Of a stretch of DNA of 64,000 nucleotides, positions 11,712 to 23,973 are shown in pieces (position 1 is the first letter of the stretch; every line of letters begins with the position of its first letter). Below the pieces are notes generated by a model. The model made no database searches, had not been told where the DNA came from, and was given only the letters and a program-made list of their open reading frames with translations. The position numbers and the translations under genes were made by a program. The stretch comes from Aldrovandia affinis (Eukaryota; Chordata; Actinopteri; Notacanthiformes; Halosauridae), in contig JAINUG010000048.1 of the NCBI GenBank assembly GCA_029706075.1, positions 3,776,501 to 3,840,500 on the forward strand, in the 5' to 3' direction.

Positions 11712-14700
11712 ATGGCAGTGTGGGGGACCAGGCAGCTCACAGCTCTCCTGTTCTTCAGTCTCCATCACTTTGGACAACGTGAGTCTACACCTCTGATACC
11801 ATGTACTGCCATCTCTAATGCACACCCATTTGAATGTATATTTTATCTATAGCTACTGAATAGCTCATTTATTATTTGAGAGAGCTCTAATTCAGCATAT
11901 ATGAAGCTTTCCTTAGTGCCAATATGTGGATTTATGTCTAGCCTACTGCGTAATCAGCAAATACTGTGAATACCCTTTCTGTATTAGCTCAATCATTTTT
12001 TTAATTTCAAATTGTGTTTTTCTTTGGCCCCTCCTATCTGTCTCTGCTTAGCCTGTGAGAGACAATTTGTGCAGAGAGTGGTCTTCAGCAGAACTAGAGA
12101 GGAGTCTGTGTCTCTCTCCTCGCCAGCTGAGACTTCAACTGGATTTTCTAGTCTGATATGGAAAAGGAACGACGTGGTTGTGGCAAGAATAAGAAGCAGT
12201 AGTGTTATCTATGCTATAGATGGAACCAAACTTTTCAAAAATGGGACTTTAGAGCTTCAAAAACCAGAAAAAACTGACAGGGGAGTTTTTGAATCAGAAG
12301 GGCATGATGCCACAGGAAAATGCATATTCAGTGAACGCATTTGGTTGGAGGTGCAAGGTGAGTATCAAATTTCAAAAAAGCAGCTCAGGGCCCCAGATGG
12401 CACAACCGGCAAAGGCACTTGTTCTAAGTTCAGGTTGCCCACTGCAGCCCGGGTTCGATCCCCGGCTGCGCCAACCCAGTTCTGACTGTGAATGCCGTTC
12501 GGGGGCAGCTATTGGCTTTTTGCCAAATTGGGAGAAAAAACGTGGAAAAAACTGAAAGAAATTGTTTTGTTTTTTAAAACAGATCAAAACTATCCTACCA
12601 TTGAACAGAAAATCTATGAAAGTTATTTATGAATGAGCATCTTGTCTTTCATACAATGTATCTTCTCTTTGATAAACTGGGAAATTATTTATTTATAAAG
12701 CCTTCCTTGTTTATCTCTCAAATTATACGTTTGAAGATATGTTTACATGCAAATGTATTTCATGAGAGAGCATAATACATTGCAGTATAACGTATCAATC
12801 AATCAATCAATCAATCAATTAATCAATCAGCCAATATATCAGTTAACTGATGGATCTTGTGTGACACGATGTGCTTTTCAGACCCTGTCTCTCAGCCTGT
12901 TGTGTCACTGGTCTCCTGTGACAGCGGGCGTGCAGTGCTGAGGTGTGAGGTGGAGAGGGGGGACACTGTGTCTTTCTGGTGGGGTGTCAGGGGGGGTTCT
13001 GTGAACACCAGCCTCGAGGTCATCGCTGAGCCGGGGCCCGTGCTGTTCGTGGAGAGCAGCATCTCAGGGGAGCTGCTCTGTATGGCCAACAACAGTGTCA
13101 GCGCAGAGACCAGTGCCCCCCTCAAACCTACCTGTCCTGGTGAGAAGAGGGGCAATTGTGTTTGTTGTAAATTCATTTAACCTCAATCCTCTGTCTTGAG
13201 AAAAGCAGGAAGCTCTCTCAGGTTTTGAGTTAGATACAATTCTATTTTATTTATTTGTTGAAAATGCAAACAAAAAATAACTAATGTGTTTGCTATTATG
13301 GTTCTCCGCTAAAAATTCGGAATATTTTTAATGGATATGAAGTAAATCAATAATAGCAATATGAAATTACATATTTATTTGTAGGACCAATGCATGTGCT
13401 TTTTTGTCTTTCAAGCTTTCCCTTCATCACCATCATAAATTGAGATACATTTTAAATGTTTCATGGAGATGTTGATGTTTATTGAAAACAAATCAAGAAA
13501 AACAGGTCTGTCAAATAGAGATGACTTAAAAGTCATCAAGGTGGTTCTGCATCATTGTCACTGCTGGTCCCAGAGTAGCGACCGGTCCCATAGTTGCAGG
13601 CGGCAGACTTGTGGGAGAAAAATTGAATCAATAGAGGGTACAATTGGCCACCAAACTGAAAGAAAAAACTTGGAAAAAAGCTGAATCAGCGCAGAGACCA
13701 GTGGCACCCTCAAACTTGCCTGTCATGGTGAGAACAGGGGCATTTATTTTAAGTTGAAATTAATTTAAATTCAGACTGAAGTTGAATTCAAGAAGAGCTT
13801 GTAAAGCTTAGATTTGCATTTATATTGGTGACATATCTGTTTACCTGTGAGCCGTGAGTGTCCGAATGGAAAATAATTCACAAAGATCTACACGCAAAAA
13901 TCACACACACCAACTGTAATTTGTGTTGTTTGGCTCAGCAAGATGGGATGTGAGAAGATGGGTTCCGAAGGACGGTTTTCTAATATAAACTATAAAAGGC
14001 TATCTAAACCAGTTCAACCAAATTACCAGCTTTTGAACGAGTAGATAATGCTCTCTATAATGTTTTTGTAATGTAGCCTGTTGTAATGTTATTATCTGCC
14101 TTTGCTAGCTAGCTATTAAAAATGGAATGATACAAAGTTAATGTTAACGACTTAACTGGTAAGCTATAATAGTGAATTTAGCCACTTCATCGAAGGAAAA
14201 AACACACTATTCATAAAAAGATATGTTGCTAGCTAACATTAGTTATGTTGCCTTTAATGTGAAACAGCACTAGATAATTTTTGTAGCTTCATTTTTTAAA
14301 TTATTGCTGTTTTTAATCTGGGTTATTTTTGTTTGTTGTTCATCTTTGTAAGTTATTTGACAACTGACCCATTATATTTGCCATTTGGACACTCACGGCT
14401 CAGGGAAACATAAATGCAAAAGAATCAACAAAGACATGCCTTATATTATTATCAATAAAGCTTTGTAAGTGCCTTAGTTAATGATTTTTCCGTGTTAATT
14501 AATACATGTTTTTGTGTTGATAAATGAATTAGCTGATATGAATGAATATGGATATGTTCTAAAGTGTTACTAAGTGTTACCAAATAATTTACCATTAACA
14601 TTTGAGTTTTTGTTTTCAGGGACAGGAACATTTTTCTCCTACTACATGACAGCTCATCATGTGTTCTGGGCAGTCATCACATTTCTCCTCACACTTTTCA

Positions 14701-15201
14701 TCCTTCTTCAGTGTAAAGTGTTGAGAGCACAAGGTGAGAGCATGACACACCATTTATATAGAACCTATAATTGACCATCTAAGCAGATGCCAGTGCCCAG
14801 AAATAACTACATTTTACACCAAAGAGCTAGCATCCGTACAGATCAAGTACTTTGCCTAGTGGTTACACACCAAGGATTAGAAACTAGGTCCTTCTAATGA
14901 TATGATTCTTATTCATTTATTATACCCAAAACAACCTACAGTGTTGCTGTTGATCCCCCATTTCAAATACCTTTAGGCCACATCCACTGGTAGCTGTATA
15001 ATGTTTGGCTGAAACTAGCTTTCAAGTGCTTATTATGCATATAAAAGTATGAATGGTTTATTTGATGTAGGTGAGACACAGCGGCTGAGATTCCCACAGC
15101 TTCCTCTCATGGAGGTGACTGCAAGGGGACATGATGGAGATGTGGTCATACCTTTACAAGCACAGAGATGTCAGCTTGGTGAAGACTTGTTTTACATTTA
15201 G
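11712..15201 (+). CDS. Receptor 2: CD2/SLAM-like, short tail
   Basis: Predicted 291-residue type I receptor. Exons: 11712-11778, 12052-12357, 12882-13139, 14620-14733, 15071-15201; all GT-AG, phase 1, frame open. Signal peptide 1-22, V-like domain 23-124 (CERQF, SLIWKRNDV, NGTLELQKPEKTDRGVF), four-Cys C2 domain 125-210, membrane exon 211-248, tail about 43 residues. The V exon differs from receptor 3 at only six bases, while the membrane exon differs from receptor 1 at one silent base, so the gene is a hybrid of the two lineages. The tail has one Tyr, third from the C-terminus (FYI-stop), in no recognisable signalling motif. The hydrophobic stretch contains no Lys/Arg that would suggest pairing with an ITAM adaptor. 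It probably binds another CD2-family protein at the cell surface; ligand unknown. Confidence 0.82.
12385..12540 (+). mobile_element. tRNA-derived SINE in intron 2
   Basis: Shows a box A-like 'tggcacaaccggca' and a clear box B 'gggttcgatcccc', then a body ending 'ccaaattgggagaaaa'. The same insertion is in the same intron position of receptor 3 (24659-24820) and absent from receptor 1. It therefore predates the receptor 2 / 3 split. It shares its 3-prime tail with the SINE at 51027-51395. Confidence 0.8.
13548..13684 (+). mobile_element. Truncated SINE
   Basis: The tail 'agagggtacaattggccac' matches the 3-prime part of the SINE at 51027-51395 ('agagggtataattggccac'). The head is degenerate. 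It sits immediately before the relic exon end at 13686, close to the point where the two parental halves of receptor 2 meet. Confidence 0.5.
13686..13727 (+). pseudogene. Relic 3-prime end of a second C2 exon
   Basis: These 42 bases and the following 150 bases match the end of receptor 1 exon 3, its donor (CATG|gtgaga) and the start of its intron 3 (4712-4870). Receptor 2 already has a complete, receptor-3-like C2 exon at 12882-13139. The relic has no acceptor and no upstream half, so it is not used. It marks where receptor-1-like sequence begins inside receptor 2. Confidence 0.85.
13848..14402. mobile_element. Inverted-repeat DNA element (MITE-like), about 555 bp
   Basis: The left end 'tgagccgtgagtgtcc' and right end 'ggacactcacggctca' are inverted copies, with similarity extending a few bases further inward. 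There is no open frame of note. A related degenerate copy is in intron 3 of receptor 1 (about 5940-6300). Confidence 0.7.
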
Positions 15202-16589
15202 ATTCACTGCTGTATTATGTTTGTCACTCCTCATTTCCTCTCACAGTTACAGCAAGTTTGTTCCTCTGAACACAGGACATTGTTGCAATGGTGTGTTCAT
15301 TTAAAAAGAAAATCAGCTGTAACCGTCCATCCATCCATCCATCCATTGTCTAAGCCGCTTATTCCTGGTCAGGGTCGCGGGGGGGGTGCTGGAGCCTATC
15401 CCAGCATGCGTTCCGGGCGAGAGGCAGGAATACACCCTGGACAGGTCGCCAATCCATCACAGGGCACACACACCATTCACTCACACACTCATACCTACGG
15501 GCAATTTAGACTCTCCAATTAGCCTAACGTGCATGTCTTTGGACTGTGGGAGGAAACCGGAGTACCCGGAGGAAACCCACGTGGACACGGGAGAACATGC
15601 AAACTCCGCACAGAAAGGCCCCCGGCCTGGATTCGAACCCGAGACCTTCTTGCTGTGAGGCGACAGTGCTATCCACTGCACCACCGTGCCGCCTAGCTGT
15701 AACCGTATATTATATTAATAGGCCCTATTATCTTTTGGATCCAATGTGTCTGCAATGGTTTACATTGCCGATCCCTGTTATTTTTTTCATATGAGATGCA
15801 TAAAATACTATTAAAATATCTTTAAATAGATATTTTAATAGTTGTCCTCCTCCTGGACAACTATTTAAGTTTTATAAATGGATACACACACACTAGTTTA
15901 GTATTGCCGTATGATGTGCCGTCCGCTTATGTGCTCCATTTTACTGTAGTGAAAGCAAGTCTCATCAGCTCTTCGCAAGCCATGGTGCTTGCTCTTCATT
16001 AGACATGACAAAATGTCCAGTTCGCTAATGCAAAGGTAAAAAAGGGTTAGAAAGCTGATGATCTGATTGGCCATAATAAACCAAAGCCTCACCACACCCA
16101 CAGGTCATTTATTCTTCTGAAACCAATCTCTTTTACAACGGAAGTGCACTAGCTACTTTTGTCACAAAACTACCGGAATGGACAAGGATATGCCTTAATT
16201 CGCCTTTGTCCTGGATTAGCATGCTGATTTATTTGTAAGATTTGTAATTTGTAAAAATATGTCTGTTGACCCTTCTGCAATACATATCATGTCTGTTCTT
16301 GAGCATTAAAGGAACTCAAATGTGGACCTGAGTGGGCTGATATTTTTAAACTGCACTTATAACTTATCAAAACAATTGTAAGCTAAATAAAAAGCTTGTT
16401 TTGTATAGGGCATATAGGACAAAAGTCTTCTTAATAGCATGTAGTCTAGATTTTTTTTTTATTCAGCTAACTCATTGTTATTTTCCTCTATAAAAGTACC
16501 AGCCTCCTGTAATGGTGTTGTAGCAGGGTCGCAGGTGTGGCCATCATATCAGGTGGTAAGTGGATAGAAAAACAATTATAGTTCGCACA
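15202..16589. other. 3-prime flank of receptor 2 with repeats
   Basis: No gene is seen. It includes the 3-prime UTR of receptor 2, a dispersed repeat at 15326-15695, and sequence duplicated from the receptor 1 flank (15845-16350 against 8140-8700). Confidence 0.5.
15326..15695. repeat. Dispersed fish repeat with (CCAT)n head and tRNA-like end
   Basis: Starts with (ccat)n and 'ctaagccgctta', contains 'ggaggaaaccggagtac', and ends near 'ggattcgaacccgagacc' and 'gctatccactgcaccacc'. The same family lies at 60899-61142. Short open frames inside it are chance frames. Confidence 0.7.
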
Positions 16590-17411
16590 GGAGATCAGTG
16601 CAGTAATATAGCGAAATACATCGTTGTTGGCAGCTGCATACCATACCTATAACACTGGGAAGGAAAAGGTTAGTAAATAACTTTTTTCCTTTTTTTTTTG
16701 AGAAGTAAACAAGTATACAGTACGTATACAAAAAGTATTAAACAAGTAGGCAGTGGTGGTGACAATTGGCTAGATGTACATAATTGGTAATGGAGTCTGA
16801 AAGGGTGGGTTTTGAGTCTCTTGTGGAAGATCGCAGGTGATTCTGCGGTCCTGACCGATTGCGGAAGATCGTTCCACCACCAAGGGGTCAGGACAGAGAA
16901 GAGACGAGACTGCGAGGGTGCCTGGAGGGATGGGACAGTCAGTTTGCCAGAGGAGGTGGAGCAGAGGGGTCTGTCTGAGGTGTAGGGTGAGATGGGTGTT
17001 TGGAGGTAAGGGGGAGCTGCTTGATAAGCCAGTGATTTGAATCTGATGCGTGCTGCGATGGGGAGCCAGTGCAGTGAGGAGAGTAGAGGGGTGACATGGG
17101 TGAACTTTGGTTGATTGAACACCAGACGTGCAGCAGCATTCTGGACTGGTTGCAGTGGCTTGAGGGCATAGGACGGTAGGCCTGCCAGCAAGGAATTGCA
17201 GTAGTCCAGATCACCAGGGCCTGGACCAGGAGTTGTGTGGCTTCTTGGGTGAGGAACGGTCGGATCCTCTGGATGTTATTGAAGGAGAATCGGCAGGTCT
17301 GGGTGTTCGCTTGCAATGTGGCCCGAGAAGCACAGCTGGTCGTCCAGGGTCACTCCAAGACTGCTGGCAGACTGGGACGGAGACACTATGGAGCCTTCCG
17401 TGGTGATTGTG
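16590..17411 (-). mobile_element. 5-prime truncated L2-type LINE
   Basis: On the minus strand it encodes the C-terminal end of a reverse transcriptase ORF: NAAARLVFNQPKFTHVTPLL, then a region ending in RLKTHPFRLHY. It matches 38928-39750 of the longer minus-strand LINE. Frameshifts split the frame. Not expected to be active. Confidence 0.8.
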
Positions 17412-17990
17412 CTTTTATAACGGCAATGAAGGCAATGGATAACACCTGAGTTGATTGCTCATTAGCCTCAGGTGAGCCTGCCTGTAGTTGAGGCTGCTGC
17501 TGTCAAAAATTCCCTATCAGTCAAACACACAGTGGTGATTCATCTGCAATGAATAGGGGGGAGTTATTGGGAGTACAGTAGTATACATAGATTTCAGTGC
17601 TTTGATTTGATTTGATCACTGGAAAGGGAGTTAGAAGCTATGGTTTTAAGAATGAACCCATTTTTTAATGTTTACAAACAATCCATCTCTCACATTGAAC
17701 ATACTGTAGCATAATTGAAGTGTATGCTTATTACACAGCCATGCAGCTAAATCTGTCCAGAGCAGTGTTCGAAATGAGGGGAATCTGGGCGGATCTGGGA
17801 CCACCCATAAACCACAAGGGACCCCCCATAAGAAATACATTTTTAAGCTTGGGGGTCCCATCTTTATTTTAACATTTTTTAACAAATGTGAGCCAAACAG
17901 GACATTATAGCTGTGTAGAACCAACTAATAAAAACGGTCTTTAAGAATTATTTAAGATCTGTGAGTTCAGTCAGGCTAAAATGTGCGCAG
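17412..17990. other. Unassigned stretch
   Basis: No gene, splice pattern or repeat family recognised. Confidence 0.4.
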
Positions 17991-17998
17991 CTGGCAAA

Positions 17999-18165
17999 AT
18001 GTTACCGGGTTGCATTTAGCAGACATCCAGAGCGACTTACAAAAAGTGCATTTAAACCTGCTAAGATTAACCATGGTTAGTGCAAGAGATCGGTGTAGCA
18101 ACACTGCAATAGACATCATTGTTGGCACCTTCACTTCACTGTACCTATAACACCGGGAAAAAAGT
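17999..18165 (-). mobile_element. L2-type LINE 3-prime end
   Basis: Matches the 3-prime terminal region of the minus-strand LINE at 38840-39010 ('gcatttagcagac', 'agagcgacttacaa', 'agacatcatt', 'taacaccggga'). Non-coding fragment. Confidence 0.7.
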
Positions 18166-18195
18166 TAGTGTGTTTTTTTATTATTACATTTTTAA

Positions 18196-18920
18196 TTGAA
18201 GTGATGGGAGTTAATTGAAGTGATGGAAGCCCTGGTCCTTCCCATAGCAGAATACTGCGCCCCTGCCTGGAGCAGAAGTCCACATGTGAACAAGGTAGAT
18301 ACTGTCATTAACAGCGCCCTCCGGATAGTAACTGGTTGTCTGAAACCCACCCCTGTGTCCTACCTGCCAGTCCTAGCTGGAATCGCCCCAGCCAGTCTTC
18401 GACGGAATGCGGCTACCCTCGCCCTGGCAAGAAAAGCCCAGAAGTATGACTGGCACATCCTGCACAAAGCCACAACAACACCGGCACCACCATGCAGGCT
18501 CAAGTCTCGTCATCCCTACAAAAAGGCAGCACAAGAGATGCTACAGTCTATCCCTGAGGACTTGTCCAGAGACGCCTGGCTGGCAGCATCCTGGAAACAG
18601 ACGTGGGAGACGGCTGGGCCCTCCCGCATCCTACGATACATCCGGGACCCAGGAGACGGGGGTAAAAGGAGAAGACATGCCACGCCATCTATGGACCTCG
18701 CTGAACCGTCTGCGCTCTGGTGTTGGACGCTTCAAGTCATCTCTGAAGATGTGGGGCCTATCGGACAGTGCGGCATGCGAGTGTGGCGAGCCTGAACAGA
18801 CTGCCGAGCACATAATCACTGGCTGCCCCCTATACAGCCCACCCTCAGAAGCTGACCTTTTCGACCTAGGACCGGATACGAGGGCGTGGCTGCACGACAC
18901 TGAGTTGGCCATCTGATGAT
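18196..18920 (+). mobile_element. LINE reverse transcriptase C-terminal fragment
   Basis: Two overlapping frames (18220-18795 and 18407-18916) together read as the end of a non-LTR retrotransposon ORF. They start with the thumb-like ALVLPIAEYCAPAWSRSPHV and finish with SAACECGEPEQTAEHIITGC, a Cys/His cluster typical of some LINE C-termini. A frameshift lies between about 18650 and 18720. The clade is different from the L2 copies in this window and is not assigned. Confidence 0.7.
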
Positions 18921-18929
18921 ATACGAAAG

Positions 18930-20340
18930 AAGAAGGAGTTAATTAATTTAGAGTTTAATTGCATTAAATTTGCAAATGCACAATGACCTAAAATGATTAA
19001 CCTCTTTGTGTCAAGGCTTAAAAATGGCTATTTTCACCAGTTTGTCACTACTACTGCACCAAGCCTAATATCTCCAAAAATACACCTTGCATAGATATGA
19101 TGGAGGGCTAGTAGTTCCCTGACAGTAGACAGTATCATGAGGAATCATGTGTCAGCAATCACAAATGTGCAACCTACAATGATTCAGTCATAAGTACATA
19201 AAATGTCAAATAAAGACAAAATAATTACACCCGACTAATATGATGATTTTTCCCTCTAAAGCCATAGCAGATTCCAGATAAATAATTATTGTATGTGCTA
19301 CCCCAAGGTTGTACACTTTCCCAGAAAAGGTGGATGCAAATATCTTTTGGTGTCCCAAAATCTATCCATATATATATAAATCAGTTTTGTTGTGCAAATC
19401 TATTCAACCAGAGCACTGTTAGCCAGAATGCTTTCCAGGTGGATCCAAACAGATTGTCATGGTGTTAATAACAGCATGGGTAGTTTTGTCATATGCATCA
19501 TCCGAGTTGACACTCAAGGCATATGTGTCTTCAAAAACCTGTTGTAAGACACAAAATTGACGGCGACTTACAGCCATCATGAAGTATAAATGACTACTAA
19601 TTTCATTTTTGTTCAAATAGCCCAGAACCCAGAAGTGGCTTGTGCTTCCTGATATCACATGTGCATGCAGTGGTTCCATGATTGTCAGCGGAATTAGACT
19701 GGTCATATACATGCAGACTTGTCTCTGTCCAACAGTCACCGTGAGAAGCCAGTGAGCTTGTTTGAATGCTTAGCATCTGAACAATCTAACCATGGCCATG
19801 GCTTCCAAGTACAACCAATAGATATTCAGATGATAAACCCCAGAGCCCACATTTGGAGGCTCATGGTTGGTGCTTTGGTCAATCAGTCAGAATCCCATGA
19901 AATATACAACCTATGAAGAATACAAATTATGCATTGCCATGACTTTCCCAGACTCATTAAATATGGTTTAAAGCAATGACATATAGCAGTGGTTCCCAAA
20001 CCTCTCCCATCATGCACATTGTTTTTATAAGTTTGTGTGGTATAAATATATCTGCCCACTCATTTCAACATAGCAGTTTCTTTTCTTCAGTATGAGCATC
20101 ATATCTCCTATAGAAGTGTCCACAGACATATTTTCACAGTTTAAAGCAGTAGCCTACTTAGAAATCAATCAGTATGATTACGTGTGGGTGTGTGTAGTGC
20201 CAATTGCTGACTAGTCTACGACACTGCAATACACACCTAATTTGTGGTAATTGAATGATTATTTGAGATTGAACCTGCAACCTCAAGCTCTACCTCAAGA
20301 GTTACAAGCCCAGCCCCCTAACCATTACACTACACTGCCA
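18930..20340. other. Unassigned stretch
   Basis: AT-rich, no convincing coding or repeat signal. Short frames here have no recognisable domain. Confidence 0.4.
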
Positions 20341-20346
20341 GACTTT

Positions 20347-20884
20347 TTACAGGTAACTGCCAAATAAAAAACAAACACCAATATAAAGTGTCTGAATAGG
20401 CTATTGGGCCACCATGAGCCACTACAACAGCTTCAATGCACCTTTCCATAGGTTCTACAAGTGTCTGGAACTCTATTGAATATGGGATGCAACTCCATTC
20501 TTCCACTAGAAATTCCATCATTTTGTGTTTTGTTGATGGTGGTGGAAAACACTGTCTCAGGCTCCAGAACTGCTCCAGAATCACCCTTAAGTGTTCAATT
20601 GGATTTAGTTATGGTGACTTGCACCATTTTCATACTGATCAAACCATTGAGTGACCACTCGTGCCCTGTGGATGGGGCATTGTCGTCCTGGAAGAGAGCA
20701 CTCCTATCAAGATAGAAATATTTTACCATAGGATGAAAGCGCTCACTCAAAATGGCTTTATATATTGGTGTATACTTTGCCCTGTAAGAGGTTCAAAGGA
20801 CCTAAACCATGTGAGGGACATGCACACCATACGAAAACCACCAGAACCCTTCTTTTAAAGCTTTATTTTGGCATTTACCTGTAT
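20347..20884. mobile_element. Inverted-repeat DNA element (acaggtaactgcc family)
   Basis: Starts 'acaggtaactgccaaata' and ends 'tattttggcatttacctgt', an imperfect inverted pair. Two other members are at 48397-48622 (short) and about 62380-62796. It has no transposase; the open frames are chance frames. Confidence 0.7.
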
Positions 20885-21616
20885 TTGTATTAATTTGTAT
20901 ATGAACCAAGGAATAATAGTTGAAGTAAACTAATGGGTTTCTAAATAACCAAAATAACCAAATCCTTTCATTTAATTTGGGTTTGAGTTGTAGTGCGCAA
21001 GCTGTGTGAGTGTATATTTATTTGGTGATCATAGACTGAAGCTGATAACTCTGAAGCAAAATGAGTAAACGTTGTTACTTTTGTGGAATTTTTTCAATTT
21101 CCATTTTAGATTTTTGTGAAAATGTCAGTCAGCACTGTATTGAATGATGGTGCTCTGTGAATAAAAAAAACTGTCCAAATAATCTTACACTTAACGTAAC
21201 GTAACACTTATACCAACAAATATACATTCAAATAAGAAACATTTTCTTTATTTTTGCCAAATGTCCTCATTCATAAAAAAAAAACTGTCTGGTAATGCAT
21301 TTCAAAAGATCATGCAGACTATATTGAGCAACATCCACTGGTAAGGGTTTGATACTGTTGGTGTGAAATACTTGATCAATATATACAAACCTCTAGCACA
21401 CACTCAAGAGATTATGATTGGCAACAGTACGACTGGATTCTTTTATTATTTATTTTTCAACGTTCTCTGATCCCGACACGGGCAGAGAACCAGACCGGGA
21501 GTTTTTCAAAACAAATAAACAAAATAAACAAAATTAAATACAACAACTAATAAACCATAACCGGAAACTTTCCAGTTCCCGTTTTACTTTTTTCTTCTTC
21601 ACTTCACTTCGCTTCG
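20885..21616. other. Unassigned stretch
   Basis: No gene or recognised repeat is seen. Confidence 0.35.

Positions 21617-21682
<66 letters not shown>
21617..21682. repeat. (CTTT)n microsatellite
   Basis: An uninterrupted run of about 16 copies of CTTT. The long Lys-Glu-Arg frames on the minus strand are produced by this repeat. Confidence 0.95.
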
Positions 21683-21899
21683 CCTCGGTCTCCCACGCCT
21701 TTTCTTTCTTGTTCCAGCCACCTACTGAAGAAAGCAGAGCAGTTTTCAAGCACACCGATGTGATTAGAAACACCAGACCGGTGCGTGCGTTGGCTGCTCT
21801 GCCAGTAGGCGTGGCCGCTAATCGCCTTGATCCGCTGCTGAGACGCCTTCCACACACACCAAATGACATTTTTAGATTCAAGAAAGATATTTCTATTAT

Positions 21900-22340
21900 C
21901 AATGTATAAACCATTGTAGTTTGCTCCCCAATGGGATCTTCAAGCTGAAAAAAGTAGATTCAACTCATTCTGGGACATATTTACTTGAAGTTTTCGCTTC
22001 AGATGGCATGGGTCAGCAACAGAGGAATATAACTCTGAACATTAAAGGTAAATAATTTGTTCATTTATAGTTGTATATGGAACAATGTAGTTATTTACAA
22101 TACATATCTGCACTATACAGTATACAAGAGCTATTGCAAATAAAAAGCACATATCAAGGAAGTAGCACTTGCCGGGCTGATTTAAAAATAATCACGCTGT
22201 TTCCACAACAACTAAATAAAACATACAAATCCCCACAGCTTCCTCTTGTGGAGGTCACTGTAAGTGAGCAAGACGTGGCCATAACCCTATGAGCACAAAG
22301 CCCTATGTGCACAGTGGTGTGAAGACGTGTTCTACATTTA
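21900..22340 (+). pseudogene. CD2/SLAM-like receptor relic (V exon end and tail exon)
   Basis: At 21920-22047 one frame reads LLPNGIFKLKKVDSTHSGTY, LLEVFASDG and NITLNIK. This is the D-to-G strand half of a CD2-type V domain, ending in a phase-1 donor (AAAG|gtaaat). At about 22237-22292 the frame PQLPLVEVTVSEQDVAITL-stop matches the short-tail exon of receptors 1 and 2 (PQLPLMEVTA), and the following 3-prime UTR resembles theirs. The signal exon, the first half of V, the C2 and the membrane exons are missing. It is a deleted third short-tail gene. Confidence 0.75.
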
Positions 22341-22409
22341 CAGCAGATTCATTACTGTTACATCTAATTTTATCTTGCTTTTAGTAACGGCTGAATTGAA
22401 TTTTAATTA

Positions 22410-23973
22410 TGCAGTATATGGGCCATGCTACTTGTGTGTTTTAGCTCATCAACTACAATTATAATAAGACATTTTTGGTTCCCAATATCAAAATTGTTAA
22501 ATTCAATTGAAAACATATGGGACCCTACAGTAGAAATCTACAGTGGTTTGCACTGATGACACTGCTCATGCGACATCTTCAGCAGCACTAGGCTGCAGAT
22601 GAGAATTGAAAAGTATTTGAAACAAAAACATAACATCTTTACAGTCAGAAATATTTTTTGATAAAACAAAAGTTCATTTCAAGTTTCTTTCAGGTGAACA
22701 GCACATAACACCAAGACCTTCATATGTATTGTAAGCCTACTGTATGTGTAAAACATGGATGGAAAGCCCTGTGATGTACCACTGTATTTGAATCATAATG
22801 CTTTCTAATCTAAGGTTCCATTAGTTTTTACATGCTACCCATCTAGTGCCCACCTGGGTACTTTAATTTACACTGGCAAATGTCCCTCTGTTCCTGTAAA
22901 TAGCAAGGGCTGAACAGTCCAACAGAGGGGTTGGAATGAGTCGCACTGCAATGACTGGAATAGAGACTCTCATTTTGGTGAGTTAGGGGGGAGGAGGTGG
23001 GGGGTGACTGAAAGATACATCATGCAAGCTTTTAAAACTATACTTGTTTCACTTAACATGTAACAGATTGCAAGCAACAATGTACAAAAAAAATGAAATC
23101 TATCTCTATCAATGAAATGTGAAAGTGTATATTTGTTTGCTTTGCAATATTGATTTGATTCTTTAAAATAATGTTTTAATTATGATGATGATTATTATTA
23201 TTGTGTTAATGTATCTTCCTCAGCCCTTTTATGGTGAATATCTTGTATAATCATTTAATTGCCAGTTCAGTGAAATCGTTTTTTTCCTAAAATTAATACA
23301 TAACTTCCAGATTAAAATGATAGGGATTTTAAAAAGTTAAAAAAAGGATTTGGATTATAGAATAACCTTTATTGATTATTGATTATAATACAGTGTCTAT
23401 AAGCATTGTATAGTATGCTATTATAGTATGATTGCATTTACAATTGCATTTGTAGTATGATTGCATGTAAATTGCATTTACAATGCCATTTAAGAAAAAC
23501 AAGGAAGGAAGGCAATACCATTAAAAATTGCAAAAACGAAGATAAAGCAGGTGCACAAACCACTGCTAATGATCTGAGTAAACACAAGATTTCTAATTTA
23601 CATTAATATAGTAGTTATTTGTACTCATTAGTCTAGTTTCCTGGTGCTTCTTTCTGGAACTTTCTAATGTTATATCAGTTTAATATAAAAGTCTTTCAGA
23701 TGCTTTGCAGGAAATACAAACTGACCCTTACAAAACTGACCCTGAAATACAAACTGACTGAGTCTTAAGACCGCTAAATGGGGCGGTATCGAGCAGTTTT
23801 AAGAAGTGAAGAGAGAACACAGAAGTGGTGTGTATCTTGATTCAAAACAGCAGAGGTGGTCAGAGTCGATCAGAGAGCAGCGCTTGGCTTTGTTCTCTTT
23901 TGGTCGCCTGCTCTGTTTGCTTGTTCTGGTCTCATATGGGCCTCTGATCTCTCCAGTCCTGAGTCTCTGCAGC
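22410..23973. repeat. Copy of the receptor 2 upstream region
   Basis: Collinear with about 10050-11711 apart from the absence of the hAT element and small indels. It carries the leader and presumed promoter of receptor 3. Confidence 0.75.

Noticed and set aside
12440-12472. tRNA gene
   Set aside because: Box A and box B are present but the arms do not form a full tRNA, and a SINE body follows. The same holds for 51027 and 57396.
12797-12835. Short tandem CAATCAAT array as CRISPR-like repeat
   Set aside because: It is a plain microsatellite upstream of the C2 exon acceptor, with no spacers; it is also present, shorter or longer, in receptors 1 and 3.
21534-21914. Lys/Glu/Arg-rich open frames on the minus strand
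   Set aside because: Produced by the (CTTT)n microsatellite.
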